From Lachnoclostridium sp. An118 (GTDB taxonomy: Bacteria > Bacillota > Clostridia > Lachnospirales > Lachnospiraceae), in NCBI RefSeq assembly GCF_002160985.1, contig NZ_NFLQ01000002.1, positions 124,001 through 188,000 of the forward strand: a stretch of DNA of 64,000 bases. The letters are read 5' to 3'. The position numbers and the translations under genes are program-made. Positions within the stretch are counted from its first letter, which is position 1; each line of letters starts with the position of its first letter. This document shows, in pieces, positions 49,190 through 58,401 of the stretch. The notes below the pieces were generated by a model, which had not been told where the DNA came from, searched no databases, and worked only from the letters and a program-made list of their open reading frames with translations.

Positions 49190-50470
49190 GTGAGATTAGA
49201 AATGGGCCACATTTACATCAAGGACATCCAGTTTGCCGATGAGAGCAAGATACAGGACGGTGTCCTTTATGTATCCAAGGAGGAGCTGGAGAAGAAAGCT
49301 CTTGAGGACGAGAAGATCAAGGGAGTGTCTTTTGACATTGCCCGTCCGGGCGAGTCTGTCCGCATCACACCTGTGAAGGACGTGATCGAGCCCAGAGTAA
49401 AGGTGGAAGGCAGAGGAGGCGTATTCCCGGGAGTGATCTCCAAGGTAGACACAGTGGGAAGCGGAAAGACATACGCTCTCAAAGGCATGGCTGTAGTGAC
49501 AGCGGGACGCATCGTCGGCTTCCAGGAAGGCATTATCGACATGACAGGGCCGGGAGCACAGTACACACCCTTCTCCCAGACACTCAACCTGGTGATGGTG
49601 TGCGAGCCGGTTGATGATATCAAACAGCATGACTATGAGAAGGCAGTCAGATTTGCCGGATTCAGAGTTGCGGCTTACATTGGGGAACTTGCCCGCAGCC
49701 TGACACCGGATGAGACAAAAGTATATGAGACATGCACCATCAAGGAGGGACTGGAGAAATATCCGGAGCTTCCCAGGGTTGCCTATGTGCAGATGCTGCA
49801 GAGCCAGGGGCTTCTCCACGACACCTACGTGTACGGCGTGGATGCAAAGAAGATCGTTCCTACCATCTTAAGCCCCACAGAGATCATGGACGGCGCTATC
49901 GTGTCCGGAAACTGTGTGTCCGCATGCGACAAGAATCCTACCTATGTACATCAGAACAACCCGGTCGTTCACGACCTGTTTGAAGAGCACGGAAAGACCC
50001 TGAATTTTGTGTGCCAGATCATCACCAACGAGAACGTGTACCTGGCAGACAAGCAGCGCTCCTCCGACTGGACGGCTAAGCTGTGCAAGATGCTGGATCT
50101 GGACGGCGTCATCGTATCCCAGGAGGGATTCGGAAACCCGGATACAGACCTGATCATGAACTGCAAGAAGATCGAGGCAGAGGGCGTGAAGACAGTCATC
50201 ATCACAGACGAGTACGCCGGACGGGACGGAAGGTCGCAGTCCCTGGCAGACGCGGACGCGGCTGCAGACGCCGTTGTCACAGGCGGAAACGCAAACCAGG
50301 TAGTGATCCTGCCCAAGCTTGACAAGGTGATCGGCACGCTGGACTATGTGACAAAGATCGCGGGAGCCAGCGAGGAGACGCTCCGGGAGGACGGCTCCCT
50401 TGAGGTGGAGCTCCAGGTCATCACAGGAGCTACCAACGAGACTGGATTTAACAAGCTGAGCGCAAGGTAG
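49190..50470 (+). CDS. grdE: Glycine reductase component B, alpha/beta precursor
   Basis: A 426-residue proprotein. It is cleaved before a conserved cysteine to give a pyruvoyl-containing subunit that forms a Schiff base with glycine; that cysteine is C242 in SGNCVSACDKN. The GTG start at 49190 with AAGGAGG 9 bp upstream gives MRLEMGHIYIKD, the family start. With GrdB it binds the substrate in the Stickland reduction of glycine to acetyl phosphate. It has the glycine-type context (glycine riboswitch, no sarcosine or betaine specific genes). Confidence 0.95.
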   Translation: MRLEMGHIYIKDIQFADESKIQDGVLYVSKEELEKKALEDEKIKGVSFDIARPGESVRITPVKDVIEPRVKVEGRGGVFPGVISKVDTVGSGKTYALKGMAVVTAGRIVGFQEGIIDMTGPGAQYTPFSQTLNLVMVCEPVDDIKQHDYEKAVRFAGFRVAAYIGELARSLTPDETKVYETCTIKEGLEKYPELPRVAYVQMLQSQGLLHDTYVYGVDAKKIVPTILSPTEIMDGAIVSGNCVSACDKNPTYVHQNNPVVHDLFEEHGKTLNFVCQIITNENVYLADKQRSSDWTAKLCKMLDLDGVIVSQEGFGNPDTDLIMNCKKIEAEGVKTVIITDEYAGRDGRSQSLADADAAADAVVTGGNANQVVILPKLDKVIGTLDYVTKIAGASEETLREDGSLEVELQVITGATNETGFNKLSAR

Positions 50471-50489
50471 AAGGGAGGACATACAGGAA

Positions 50490-51800
50490 ATGAGTAAGAT
50501 CAAAGTTGTACATTATATCAATCAGTTCTTCGCTAATATCGGCGGAGAGGAGAAGGCGGACTACCCGGCAGAGATCCGCGTGGGTGAGGCCGTTGGCCCC
50601 GGACTTGCGTTCAATATGAACTTTAAGGACGAGGCGGAGATCATTGCCACGATAGTGTGCGGTGACTCCTATTTCAATGAGAACCTGGAGAAGGCAAAGG
50701 CAGACATCCTGGCCATGGTAAAGGAGCAGGCTCCGGATGTGTTCATCGCAGGGCCGGCCTTCAATGCGGGGCGCTACGGCGTGGCCTGCGGCACCATCGC
50801 GGCAGCTGTCCAGGAGGAGCTTGGCATTCCTGCTGTGACAGGTATGTATGTGGAAAATCCGGGAGCGGACATGTTTAAAGACAAGGTCTACATGATCTCC
50901 ACAAAGAACAGTGCGGCCGGCATGAGAGCGGCCGTGGGCAAGATGGCTCCTCTGGCCCTGAAGCTGGCCAAAGGGGAAGCGATCGGCGCCTCCTGCGAGG
51001 AAGGGTATATGCCGAACGGCGTGAGGGTCAACTTCTTCGAGAAGGAGAGAGGTTCAAAGCGCGCTGTGAACATGCTCCTTAAGAAGCTGGCGGACAAGCC
51101 TTTCGAGACAGAGTATCCCATGCCCAGCTTTGACAAGGTGGCTCCCAATCCGGCAGTGAAGGATCTGGCCCACGCAAAGATCGCCCTTGTCACATCCGGC
51201 GGTATTGTTCCCAAGGGAAATCCGGACCACATTGAGAGTTCCAGCGCTTCCCACTACGGTGAGTACGATATAGCAGGCGTCATGGACCTGACAGCCGAGA
51301 CGTACGAGACAGCTCACGGCGGATACGATCCGGTCTATGCCAATGAGGACGCAGACAGGGTGCTTCCTGTGGACGTGCTCAGAGACATGGAGAAGGAAGG
51401 AAAGATCGGCGAGCTTCATCATCTCTTCTATACAACAACAGGAAACGGTACAGCCGTTGCATCTGCCAAGGCTTTTGCGGACGAGTTTTCACAGAAACTG
51501 AAGGCGGACGGCGTGGACGCAGTTATCCTGACCTCCACATGAGGCACCTGTACTCGTTGCGGTGCAACGATGGTGAAAGAAATTGAGAGGGCTGGCATTC
51601 CGGTAGTACACATCTGTACAGTAACACCGATCTCCATGACCGTAGGAGCCAACAGGATCGTTCCGGCTATCGCGATCCCCCATCCCCTTGGAAATCCGGC
51701 CTTAAGCCACGAGGAGGAGAAAGAACTCCGCCGCCATATCGTGGAGAAAGCCCTGACAGCTCTCACAACAGAGGTGGACGGTCAGACCATTTTCGATTAA
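50490..51800 (+). CDS. grdB: Glycine reductase component B gamma subunit, selenoprotein (in-frame UGA)
   Basis: A 436-residue selenoprotein read through one UGA (51540-51542, codon 351) as selenocysteine. The frame is LTST-U-GTCTRCGATMV, the U-x-x-C-x-x-C pattern of GrdB, and coding continues to VDGQTIFD at 51800. The UGA must not be called a stop: both halves are homologous to GrdB and the downstream part lacks a start. A hairpin follows the UGA. With GrdE it forms the substrate-binding component B; the selenol attacks the glycine carbon to make a Se-carboxymethyl intermediate passed to GrdA. Confidence 0.95.
51540..51569 (+). promoter_or_regulatory. Candidate bacterial SECIS hairpin of grdB
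   Basis: After UGA at 51540-51542, CGTTGC (51555-51560), loop GGT, GCAACG (51564-51569) form a 6-bp stem whose loop lies 19-21 bases downstream of UGA, as expected for a bacterial Sec insertion element. Confidence 0.6.
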
Positions 51801-51832
51801 AATGAAAACAAAAAGAAAAGGAGATGTTACCG

Positions 51833-52777
51833 ATGAGCAAAGTTTATGACGTGATCATCCTGGGCGCAGGCCCCGGTGGTCTGGCGGCAGGACTGTACGC
51901 AGGAAGAAGCCGCCTTTCCACACTGGTCATCGAGAAGGGCCAGGACGGAGGACAGATCGCCATCACGGATGACATTGAGAACTATCCCGGTCAGATGGTG
52001 GAAGGAGAGTCAGGACCTTCCCTGATCGCAAGAATGACACAGCAGGTGGAGAAGTTCGGCGCAGAGCGTGTTGCCGACACCATCAACGCGGTGGATTTCA
52101 GCGGTGAGATCAAGATCCTGAAGAGCGCAAAAAATGAGTACCAGGCAAAAAATGTGATCATTGCCACCGGCGCTTACGCACGCCCCATCGGATGCAAGGG
52201 CGAGGCTGAGTTCAGAGGAAAAGGCGTATCCTACTGCGCTACCTGCGATGCCAACTTCTTTGAGGATCTGGAAGTGTTTGTCGTAGGAGGAGGCGACTCC
52301 GCAGTGGAGGAGGCCATGTATCTGACAAAATTCGCCAGAAAGGTTACCATCATCCACAGAAGAGACGAGCTGCGCGCAGCCAAATCCATCCAGGAGAAGG
52401 CCTTTGCGAACCCGAAGATCGAGTTCTTCTGGGACAGCGTTGTGGAGGAGTTAGGAGGAGACGACATCCTCCAGTGGATGAAGGTGAAGAATGTCAAGAC
52501 CGGCGAAGTGAGGACTGTGGAGGCGGACGAGGAAGACGGCATGTTCGGCGTGTTCGGCTTTATCGGGACCGTTCCCAACTCCAAGCTGTTTGAGGGCATC
52601 CTGGATATGGACGAGAGAGGCTATATCCGCACCGATGAGGACATGCACACAAATATCCCTAACGTCTATGCGGTAGGCGATGTCCGCATCAAGAGCCTCC
52701 GTCAGGTAGTGACGGCAGCTGCGGATGGAGCCATCGCTGCTGTACAGGTGGAGAGAAGCCTGTCCGATTATTTTTAG
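51833..52777 (+). CDS. trxB: Thioredoxin reductase of the glycine reductase operon
   Basis: A 314-residue flavoprotein, delivering electrons from NAD(P)H to thioredoxin. FAD-binding GAGPGGLAAGLYAG is at residues 11-24, active-site CATC at 135-138, NAD(P)-site GGGDSAVEEAMYL at about 155-170, and YAVGDVRI near the end. The ATG at 51833 has AAAAGGAG 8 bp upstream; an upstream in-frame ATG overlaps that site. In grd operons it reduces the dedicated Trx. Confidence 0.96.
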   Translation: MSKVYDVIILGAGPGGLAAGLYAGRSRLSTLVIEKGQDGGQIAITDDIENYPGQMVEGESGPSLIARMTQQVEKFGAERVADTINAVDFSGEIKILKSAKNEYQAKNVIIATGAYARPIGCKGEAEFRGKGVSYCATCDANFFEDLEVFVVGGGDSAVEEAMYLTKFARKVTIIHRRDELRAAKSIQEKAFANPKIEFFWDSVVEELGGDDILQWMKVKNVKTGEVRTVEADEEDGMFGVFGFIGTVPNSKLFEGILDMDERGYIRTDEDMHTNIPNVYAVGDVRIKSLRQVVTAAADGAIAAVQVERSLSDYF

Positions 52778-52820
52778 AGACCAGGAAAAACATCTGGAAA
52801 GAAAAGGAGAGCAGAGAACA

Positions 52821-53138
52821 ATGATCGATGTAGATAAGACCACATTTGAAGAAGAAGTGCTGAAAGCTGACGGATATGTATTCGTTGATTTCTATGGAGA
52901 CGGCTGTGTGCCCTGCCAGGCTCTTATGCCGAAGGTACATGAGTTTGCAGACACATACGGGGACAAGATCAAATTCACATCCCTGAACACCACAAAGGCG
53001 CGCCGCCTTGCCATTTCCCAGAAAGTTCTGGGACTTCCGGTAATGGCCATCTACAAGGATGGAGAGAAAGTCGAGGAGCTTGTAAAAGACGACTGCACAC
53101 CGGAGAGCATTGAAGCGATGATTAAGAAATATCTTTAA
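52821..53138 (+). CDS. trxA: Thioredoxin with GCVPC active site
   Basis: A 105-residue thioredoxin. The active site is G-C-V-P-C (residues 28-32, C29 and C32) instead of W-C-G-P-C. The cis-proline loop is GLPVM near residue 76. This variant is known from glycine-reducing anaerobes such as Eubacterium acidaminophilum. It reduces the seleno-disulfide of GrdA or GrdB. The ATG at 52821 has AAAAGGAG upstream. Confidence 0.93.
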   Translation: MIDVDKTTFEEEVLKADGYVFVDFYGDGCVPCQALMPKVHEFADTYGDKIKFTSLNTTKARRLAISQKVLGLPVMAIYKDGEKVEELVKDDCTPESIEAMIKKYL

Positions 53139-53191
53139 TCATAAAATTCTAAAGCAGCAAAAAACAACATAAGAAAGGAGAACGCATAATT

Positions 53192-53662
53192 ATGGCTATT
53201 TTGGAAAACAAAAAAGTGATAGTTATCGGAGACCGTGACGGAATCCCGGGACCTGCCATCGCCGAGTGTGTAAAGACGGCCGGCGGGGAAGTGGTATTCG
53301 CGTCCACGGAATGCTTCGTCTGAACGAGCGCAGGCGCAATGGATCTGGAAAACCAGAAGAGAGTAAAGGAGTTCGCTGACGAGTACGGCCCGGAGAACCT
53401 TGTTGTAGTTCTCGGAGCCGCAGAGGGCGAGGCTGCAGGTCTTGCAGCTGAGACTGTTACAGCGGGAGATCCTACTTTCGCAGGTCCATTGACAGGAGTC
53501 CAGCTTGGACTTCAGGTTTATCACGTATGCGAGCCGGAGATGAAGGAAGAATTTGACGAGGCTGTCTATGATGAGCAGATCAGCATGATGGAGATGGTCC
53601 TCGATGTAGATGACATCATTTCCGAGATGACAGCTATCAGAGAGCAATATTGTAAATTCTAG
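53192..53662 (+). CDS. grdA: Glycine reductase selenoprotein A (in-frame UGA)
   Basis: A 156-residue selenoprotein. The frame starts at ATG 53192, preceded by AAAGGAG, and is read through UGA at 53321-53323 (codon 44) as selenocysteine: [14 protein letters not shown]41 and Sec44 form the redox pair. The part after UGA (from AMDLENQK) continues to the stop at 53660-53662. GrdA carries the carboxymethyl group from component B to C as a Se-ether and releases acetyl phosphate via GrdC/D. Length (about 157) and Sec position match the family. Confidence 0.95.
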
Positions 53663-53730
53663 GAGGGCGGGGCGGTGTCACCCCGCCGCCCTGCTTATTA
53701 TGGATAAAAAAGAAGAAAGGGGAAAAACCC

Positions 53731-55269
53731 ATGAACAGTGTGATCAAAGGGGCAAGCTATATTTTAGTACATACACCGGATATGGTTTTGTATAACGGAA
53801 CAACACAGACGACAGAGCGCATCGTCAATCCTGAGTCGGAGTATCTGAAGGAAGTGCCGGAAAAACTCCGCTCATATGAGGAGGCGGTATCCTACTGGCC
53901 AAACCAGACCTATATCGGCAACGTCCATCCGGAGGAGCTGGCGGAAGTGGAATTCCCCTGGTACGACAAGAAGATGGAAGGGGCGGACCGCTACGGAAAA
54001 TTTGGCGAGATCATGCCTGAGGAAGAGTTCCTCCTCCTTGTGCAGGCCAGCGACATGTTCGAGGTGGTAAGGCTGGAGAAGGGATTTGTCGCAGCCCATA
54101 AGGAAGCGCTGGCAAAAGATCCGGTGATCACAGAAGAGATCCTGGAAAGAGTGCACGAGGGTGTGGAGCTTTCCGAGATCGAGCAGTTTGTAAATGAAGA
54201 GCATGCAGAAGGACTGTATTTCGATGGAAAACTGGTGGGCTGTGTGAAGGCCGCCCACGACATTGACCAGAACCTGTCTGCCCACGTGATGCACGAGAAC
54301 CTGATGAGCAAGGCGTCCAGCGTGCTGGCGCTCCTCTACGCGGTCCGCAACGCGGGCATCAAAAAGGAGGACGTGGAGTACGTCATCGACTGTGCGGAGG
54401 AGGCCTGCGGCGATATGAACCAGAGAGGCGGCGGCAACTTCGCAAAGGCGGCAGCAGAGGTGGCAGGACTTGTGAACGCCACAGGCTCTGACGCCAGAGG
54501 CTTCTGTGCGGCGCCTACCCATGCTGTCATTGAGGCGGCGGCTCTGGTGAAATCCGGCGCATACAAGACTGTTGTCGTGACCAGCGGCGGCTGCACGGCC
54601 AAGCTTGGCATGAACGGCAAGGACCATGTGAAAAAGGGCCTCCCCATCCTGGAGGACTGCCTGGGCGGATTTGCCGTTGTCATCACAGAGAACGACGGCG
54701 TAAGCCCGGAAATCGACCTGGATATGCTGGGACGCCACACAGTGGGAACAGGCTCTGCTCCCCAGGCTGTCATCGGCAGTCTTGTAGCTGACCCTCTGGA
54801 CAGGGCGGGCATGAAGATACCGGATATCGACAAGTATTCACCGGAGATGCAGAACCCGGATATCACCAAGCCGGCGGGCGCAGGAGATGTGCCTCTGGCC
54901 AACTACAAGATGATTGGCGCTCTGGCTGTGAAGAGAGGAGAGCTGGACCGCAAGGAGCTGGCAGACTTTACAAAGAAGCACGGACTGACCGGCTGGGCGC
55001 CCACCCAGGGACATATCCCCTCCGGCGTGCCTTACATCGGCGTTGCCAGGGAGGATATCCTGGAAGGAAAGATAAAGAATGCCATGATCATCGGAAAGGG
55101 AAGCCTTTTCCTTGGCCGTATGACCAATCTTTTTGACGGTGTGTCTTTTGTCATCCACGGCAATACGGCAGACCAGGAGAAGAAAGAGAGCGGCGTCTCC
55201 GAAGAGGAAGTAAAAGGGCTGATCGCAAAAGCCATGAAAGAGTTCGCGGCAGCGCTTCTGGCAGAGTAA
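53731..55269 (+). CDS. grdC: Glycine reductase component C beta subunit
   Basis: A 512-residue subunit of acetyl phosphate-forming component C. It has thiolase/FabH-like character with VVVTSGGCTAKLGMNGKDH around residues 280-300 and GSDARGFCAAPTHAVIEAAA before it. With GrdD it releases acetyl phosphate from the GrdA-bound thioester with phosphate. AAAGGGG lies 8 bp before the ATG. GrdD starts 13 bp after its stop. Confidence 0.95.
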   Translation: MNSVIKGASYILVHTPDMVLYNGTTQTTERIVNPESEYLKEVPEKLRSYEEAVSYWPNQTYIGNVHPEELAEVEFPWYDKKMEGADRYGKFGEIMPEEEFLLLVQASDMFEVVRLEKGFVAAHKEALAKDPVITEEILERVHEGVELSEIEQFVNEEHAEGLYFDGKLVGCVKAAHDIDQNLSAHVMHENLMSKASSVLALLYAVRNAGIKKEDVEYVIDCAEEACGDMNQRGGGNFAKAAAEVAGLVNATGSDARGFCAAPTHAVIEAAALVKSGAYKTVVVTSGGCTAKLGMNGKDHVKKGLPILEDCLGGFAVVITENDGVSPEIDLDMLGRHTVGTGSAPQAVIGSLVADPLDRAGMKIPDIDKYSPEMQNPDITKPAGAGDVPLANYKMIGALAVKRGELDRKELADFTKKHGLTGWAPTQGHIPSGVPYIGVAREDILEGKIKNAMIIGKGSLFLGRMTNLFDGVSFVIHGNTADQEKKESGVSEEEVKGLIAKAMKEFAAALLAE

Positions 55270-55282
55270 AGGAGGGTGGAAC

Positions 55283-56434
55283 ATGGCTGATCATATTGAG
55301 AAAATAATCGCCTCCACCTTTATGGAAATGGCAGAGGGACTGGAGAGCGGCCGGTTCGGGAAAAAGCCCAAGATCGCTCTCACCGGTATGGGAAGCGAAC
55401 ACGGCGAGGAGAACGCTATGGAGGCGGCTGTTGCGGCTGCCAGGGAAGGCATTGATGTGTATTACATTGGCACCCTTGAGGCGGAGGGCGTGACCACGGT
55501 GAAGGTGGCGGACGAGGATGAAGGACACAGGAAGATGGAGGAGCTCCTGAAGAACAAGGAAGTGGACGGGGCTGTCACCATGCATTTCCCGTTCCCCATC
55601 GGCGTCTCCACTGTGGGCCGGGCCGTCACCCCTGCCAGGGGAAGAGAGATGTTCGTGGCCACCACTACGGGTACCTCCAGCGCGGACCGCATTGAGGGCA
55701 TGATAAAAAATGCCATTTACGGGATCATCGCCGCAAAAGCCTGCGGAAAGGAGCATCCCACAGTCGGGATCCTGAACGTGGACGGGGCGCGTCAGACAGA
55801 GATCGCCCTGAAGCAGTTGAAGGAGAACGGGTACGATATCACATTTGCCGAGTCCGCCAGGGCGGACGGAGGCTGTGTCATGAGAGGAAACGATGTGCTC
55901 CAGGGGTCGGCGGATATTATGGTATGTGATTCGCTGTCCGGGAATATCCTGATCAAGATGCTCTCCTCCTTCACGACAGGAGGAAGCTATGAGGCGTCAG
56001 GATTTGGCTACGGCCCTGGTATTGGGGAAAATTATGAGCAGCTGGTGCTGATCATTTCCAGGGCTTCCGGCGCGCCTCTCATCAAGGGGGCGCTGAGCTA
56101 TGCGGCTGAGCTGTTGAGAGGTAAGGTGTTTGATATCGCGAAGGAGGAGTTCGCCGCAGCCAAGAAGGCGGGCCTGGCGGATATCCTGGCAGCGAGAAAG
56201 GCGTCTGCAAAGCCTGTGGAGCAGGAGGAAGTGAAGGCGCCGGCCAAGGAACCGGTGACATCACAGATCGCGGGGATCGAGATCATGGATCTGGAGGACG
56301 GCGTGCGGGCTCTCTGGAAGCTGGGGATTTATGCGGAGAGCGGCATGGGCTGTACAGGGCCTATCATCCTGGTGTCTGACGCCAACCTGGGCAGAGCCCA
56401 GGAGGAGCTGAAGAAGGCCGGATATATCAACTAA
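55283..56434 (+). CDS. grdD: Glycine reductase component C alpha subunit
   Basis: A 383-residue subunit related to PlsX/phosphate acyltransferases. The essential cysteine is in YAESGMGCTGPIILVSD (about C357). It transfers the acetyl group from the cysteine thioester to phosphate. GGAGG is 6-8 bp before the ATG. Last gene of the operon; a strong terminator follows. Confidence 0.95.
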   Translation: MADHIEKIIASTFMEMAEGLESGRFGKKPKIALTGMGSEHGEENAMEAAVAAAREGIDVYYIGTLEAEGVTTVKVADEDEGHRKMEELLKNKEVDGAVTMHFPFPIGVSTVGRAVTPARGREMFVATTTGTSSADRIEGMIKNAIYGIIAAKACGKEHPTVGILNVDGARQTEIALKQLKENGYDITFAESARADGGCVMRGNDVLQGSADIMVCDSLSGNILIKMLSSFTTGGSYEASGFGYGPGIGENYEQLVLIISRASGAPLIKGALSYAAELLRGKVFDIAKEEFAAAKKAGLADILAARKASAKPVEQEEVKAPAKEPVTSQIAGIEIMDLEDGVRALWKLGIYAESGMGCTGPIILVSDANLGRAQEELKKAGYIN

Positions 56435-56445
56435 AAGTATAAGGA

Positions 56446-56488
56446 GAGGAGGCAGCGTCTGGTATGCCGGGACGCCGCCTCCTCTTTT
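56446..56488 (+). terminator. Glycine reductase operon terminator
   Basis: GAGGAGGC pairs with GCCTCCTC, with an inner GCGTC/GACGC stem and a loop of about 11 bases, then TTTT. Confidence 0.88.
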
Positions 56489-56524
56489 GCTATTGTTTTT
56501 GTGTAAGAACAGTCCAAAATTCCT

Positions 56525-56554
56525 CTGTCATTTTTGAAAGGATGGTGTTATAAT
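56525..56554 (+). promoter_or_regulatory. Candidate promoter of the GNAT-ThrE unit
   Basis: CTGTCA and perfect TATAAT with 18-bp spacing, about 48 bp before the chosen start. Confidence 0.5.
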
Positions 56555-56602
56555 AGGCTGAACTTGTAAATGGAAACAGCGGATAGAGGGACGGAAAAAG
56601 GG

Positions 56603-57835
56603 ATGGAAATTCAACAGGTTACACTGCAGAAGACTGCATTTCTCGATTTACTGATGCTGGCAGATCCCCAGGAGGACATGATAGAGAAGTATCTGGACTC
56701 CGGGGATATGTTTGCGTTATACGATGACCAGGGGCAGGTGCAGTCTGTCTGTGTTGTCTGTCAGATTGGGAAAAGAAAATGTGAGCTGAAGAACCTGGCC
56801 ACCAGGGAGGAGGCTCAGGGCAGGGGGTATGGCACGGCCCTTGTCCACTATGTGTGCGAGAAATACAGCTATCAGTGCGACACCATGTATGTGGGGACCG
56901 GGAACACGGAGAAGACGATCCGCTTTTACCAGCACTGCGGCTTTGTCCACTCCCACATCGTGCCCGGTTTTTTTACGGCCAATTACAGGGAGCCCATCCG
57001 GGATGAGGGCGTGCTGCTGACGGACATGATCTACCTGAAAAAGGACCTGAAGACAGAGGCGGACCCAAAGAGGGTGCTGGACCTTGCCCTGGAGGCGGGG
57101 CGCATCCTTTTGAAGAACGGGGGCGAGATATTCCGCGTGGAGGAGACGATCAAGTACATATGCGGGCGCTTTCACGTGGAGGACGTGGATATATTTACTC
57201 TCAGCCACGCCATTATCGTCAGCATCAAGATCGGTGACGGGGATACGTACACCCGGGTAAAGCATATCCCGCTGTCCTCCTCCCACCTTGGGATCGTGGC
57301 GGAGGTGAATGCCCTCTCCAGGGAGATTTCCGCCGGCCTCGTGGGGATAGACGAGGCCTTTGAGCGCCTGAAGGAGATTGAAGAGATCCCGCCCACGAAG
57401 GGCTATCTGCAGATCCTTGCGGCAGGCATGGGAAGCGGATGCTTCGGGTTCCTTCTGGGGGCGGGCGTGATGGACAGCCTGGCTGCCTTTCTCATAGGCT
57501 GCTTCCTGTATGTGTGGGTCCTGGCCTCCAAAAGGCTCCGTATATCCAAGATCATCGTCAACATCGTGGGAGGCGTGCTCATCACCTTTCTGGCCCTCCT
57601 GTTCCGGCATTTCTTCCCGGCTGTCCTTCACCTGGACGGCATGATCATCAGCGGTATCATGCCTCTGGTGCCGGGAATGGCTTTTACCAATGCCATCCGG
57701 GACATTGCGGACAGCGACTTCCTGTCGGGGACTGTGCGTATGATAGACGCGCTCCTGGTCTTTGTCTATATTGCTATCGGCGTCGGCTTTACGCTGGGAG
57801 CCTACACGAACATCATGGGAGGAGTGGGTATATGA
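56603..57835 (+). CDS. Fusion of GNAT acetyltransferase and ThrE-type threonine/serine exporter
   Basis: A 410-residue protein in one open frame. Residues about 1-155 form a GNAT domain with the acetyl-CoA loop EAQGRGYGTALVHYVC and NTEKTIRFYQHCGFVHSH. From about 165 it becomes the DUF1212/ThrE N-domain (LEAGRILLKNGGEIFRVEET, DIFTLSHAIIVSI), then about five membrane segments. ThrE N-domain proteins are normally separate. The ATG at 56603 is preferred over 56570, which lies too near the -10 box; its ribosome site is weak. The paired small subunit starts inside the stop (ATGA), so the two form the split-type exporter. Substrate and the acetyl acceptor are unknown. Confidence 0.85.
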   Translation: MEIQQVTLQKTAFLDLLMLADPQEDMIEKYLDSGDMFALYDDQGQVQSVCVVCQIGKRKCELKNLATREEAQGRGYGTALVHYVCEKYSYQCDTMYVGTGNTEKTIRFYQHCGFVHSHIVPGFFTANYREPIRDEGVLLTDMIYLKKDLKTEADPKRVLDLALEAGRILLKNGGEIFRVEETIKYICGRFHVEDVDIFTLSHAIIVSIKIGDGDTYTRVKHIPLSSSHLGIVAEVNALSREISAGLVGIDEAFERLKEIEEIPPTKGYLQILAAGMGSGCFGFLLGAGVMDSLAAFLIGCFLYVWVLASKRLRISKIIVNIVGGVLITFLALLFRHFFPAVLHLDGMIISGIMPLVPGMAFTNAIRDIADSDFLSGTVRMIDALLVFVYIAIGVGFTLGAYTNIMGGVGI

Positions 57836-58317
57836 TGAGTGCTGTTCAGGATATACTGCTGAATTTTTTCTGCGCCTTTTTCGGGACCATAGGGTTCGCC
57901 GTCATGTTCAATGTGCCGAAGCGCTTCTATATCAGCTGCGGGACGACGGGAGCCATGGGCTGGATCGTCTACTGCCTGGCCGTGGAACACGCCTCGGCGG
58001 CGGTGTCCTCCTTCTTCGGGGCGCTGGTAGTGGTGCTCATCTCGCGGATGCTGACTGTGCGGCTGAAATGCCCTATCACGATCTTCATGATCTCGGGTAT
58101 TTTCCCCCTCGTGCCCGGGGCGGGCGTGTATTACACGGCCTACTACCTGGTGACAGGCCAGCTGGGAGAGGCGGCCCAGAGAGGGATCGGCGCGGTGAAG
58201 GTTGCCTTTGCCATCGTGCTCGGCATCGTGTTCATCGTGTCCATCCCCAGGGAATTTTTCCAGCCTCTGTACTGGAAAAAGAGGTGGAAACTCCGCAAAG
58301 CCTCCAAAGAGGCTTGA
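57832..58317 (+). CDS. ThrE-family exporter second subunit (DUF3815-like)
   Basis: A 161-residue membrane protein with four to five hydrophobic segments, matching the short partner of split threonine/serine exporters (FNVPKRFYISCGTTGAMGWI and PITIFMISGIFPLVPGAGVY). The start ATG at 57832 overlaps the stop of the fusion gene by 4 bases (ATGATG), so translation is coupled. GGAGGAG lies about 8 bp upstream. Together with the larger subunit it should form an amino acid exporter; the direction and substrate are by family analogy. Confidence 0.85.
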   Translation: MMSAVQDILLNFFCAFFGTIGFAVMFNVPKRFYISCGTTGAMGWIVYCLAVEHASAAVSSFFGALVVVLISRMLTVRLKCPITIFMISGIFPLVPGAGVYYTAYYLVTGQLGEAAQRGIGAVKVAFAIVLGIVFIVSIPREFFQPLYWKKRWKLRKASKEA

Positions 58318-58343
58318 TTGTCATAAATCAAGTGTGGTACAAT
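58314..58343 (+). promoter_or_regulatory. Promoter with overlapping inverted repeat before the sirtuin-gltX unit
   Basis: TTGATT and TACAAT with 18-bp spacing. CTTGATT and AATCAAG (58313-58332) form a perfect 7-bp inverted repeat that overlaps the -35 and the stop codon of the ThrE subunit, so it may be an operator. Confidence 0.45.
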
Positions 58344-58401
58344 AAAACTATATTAGGATCCTTTTGCGGTCCGGATACAGATATAGAAGGAGGCGGAGAA
58401 C

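Noticed and set aside
51540-51542. Stop codon in grdB suggesting a pseudogene or two genes
   Set aside because: The UGA is at the conserved selenocysteine position, both halves are GrdB-like, and a hairpin follows at the expected distance.
53321-53323. Stop codon after 43 codons of grdA suggesting a broken gene
   Set aside because: C-F-V-UGA matches the conserved Cys41/Sec44 pair of GrdA and the frame continues to a normal end.
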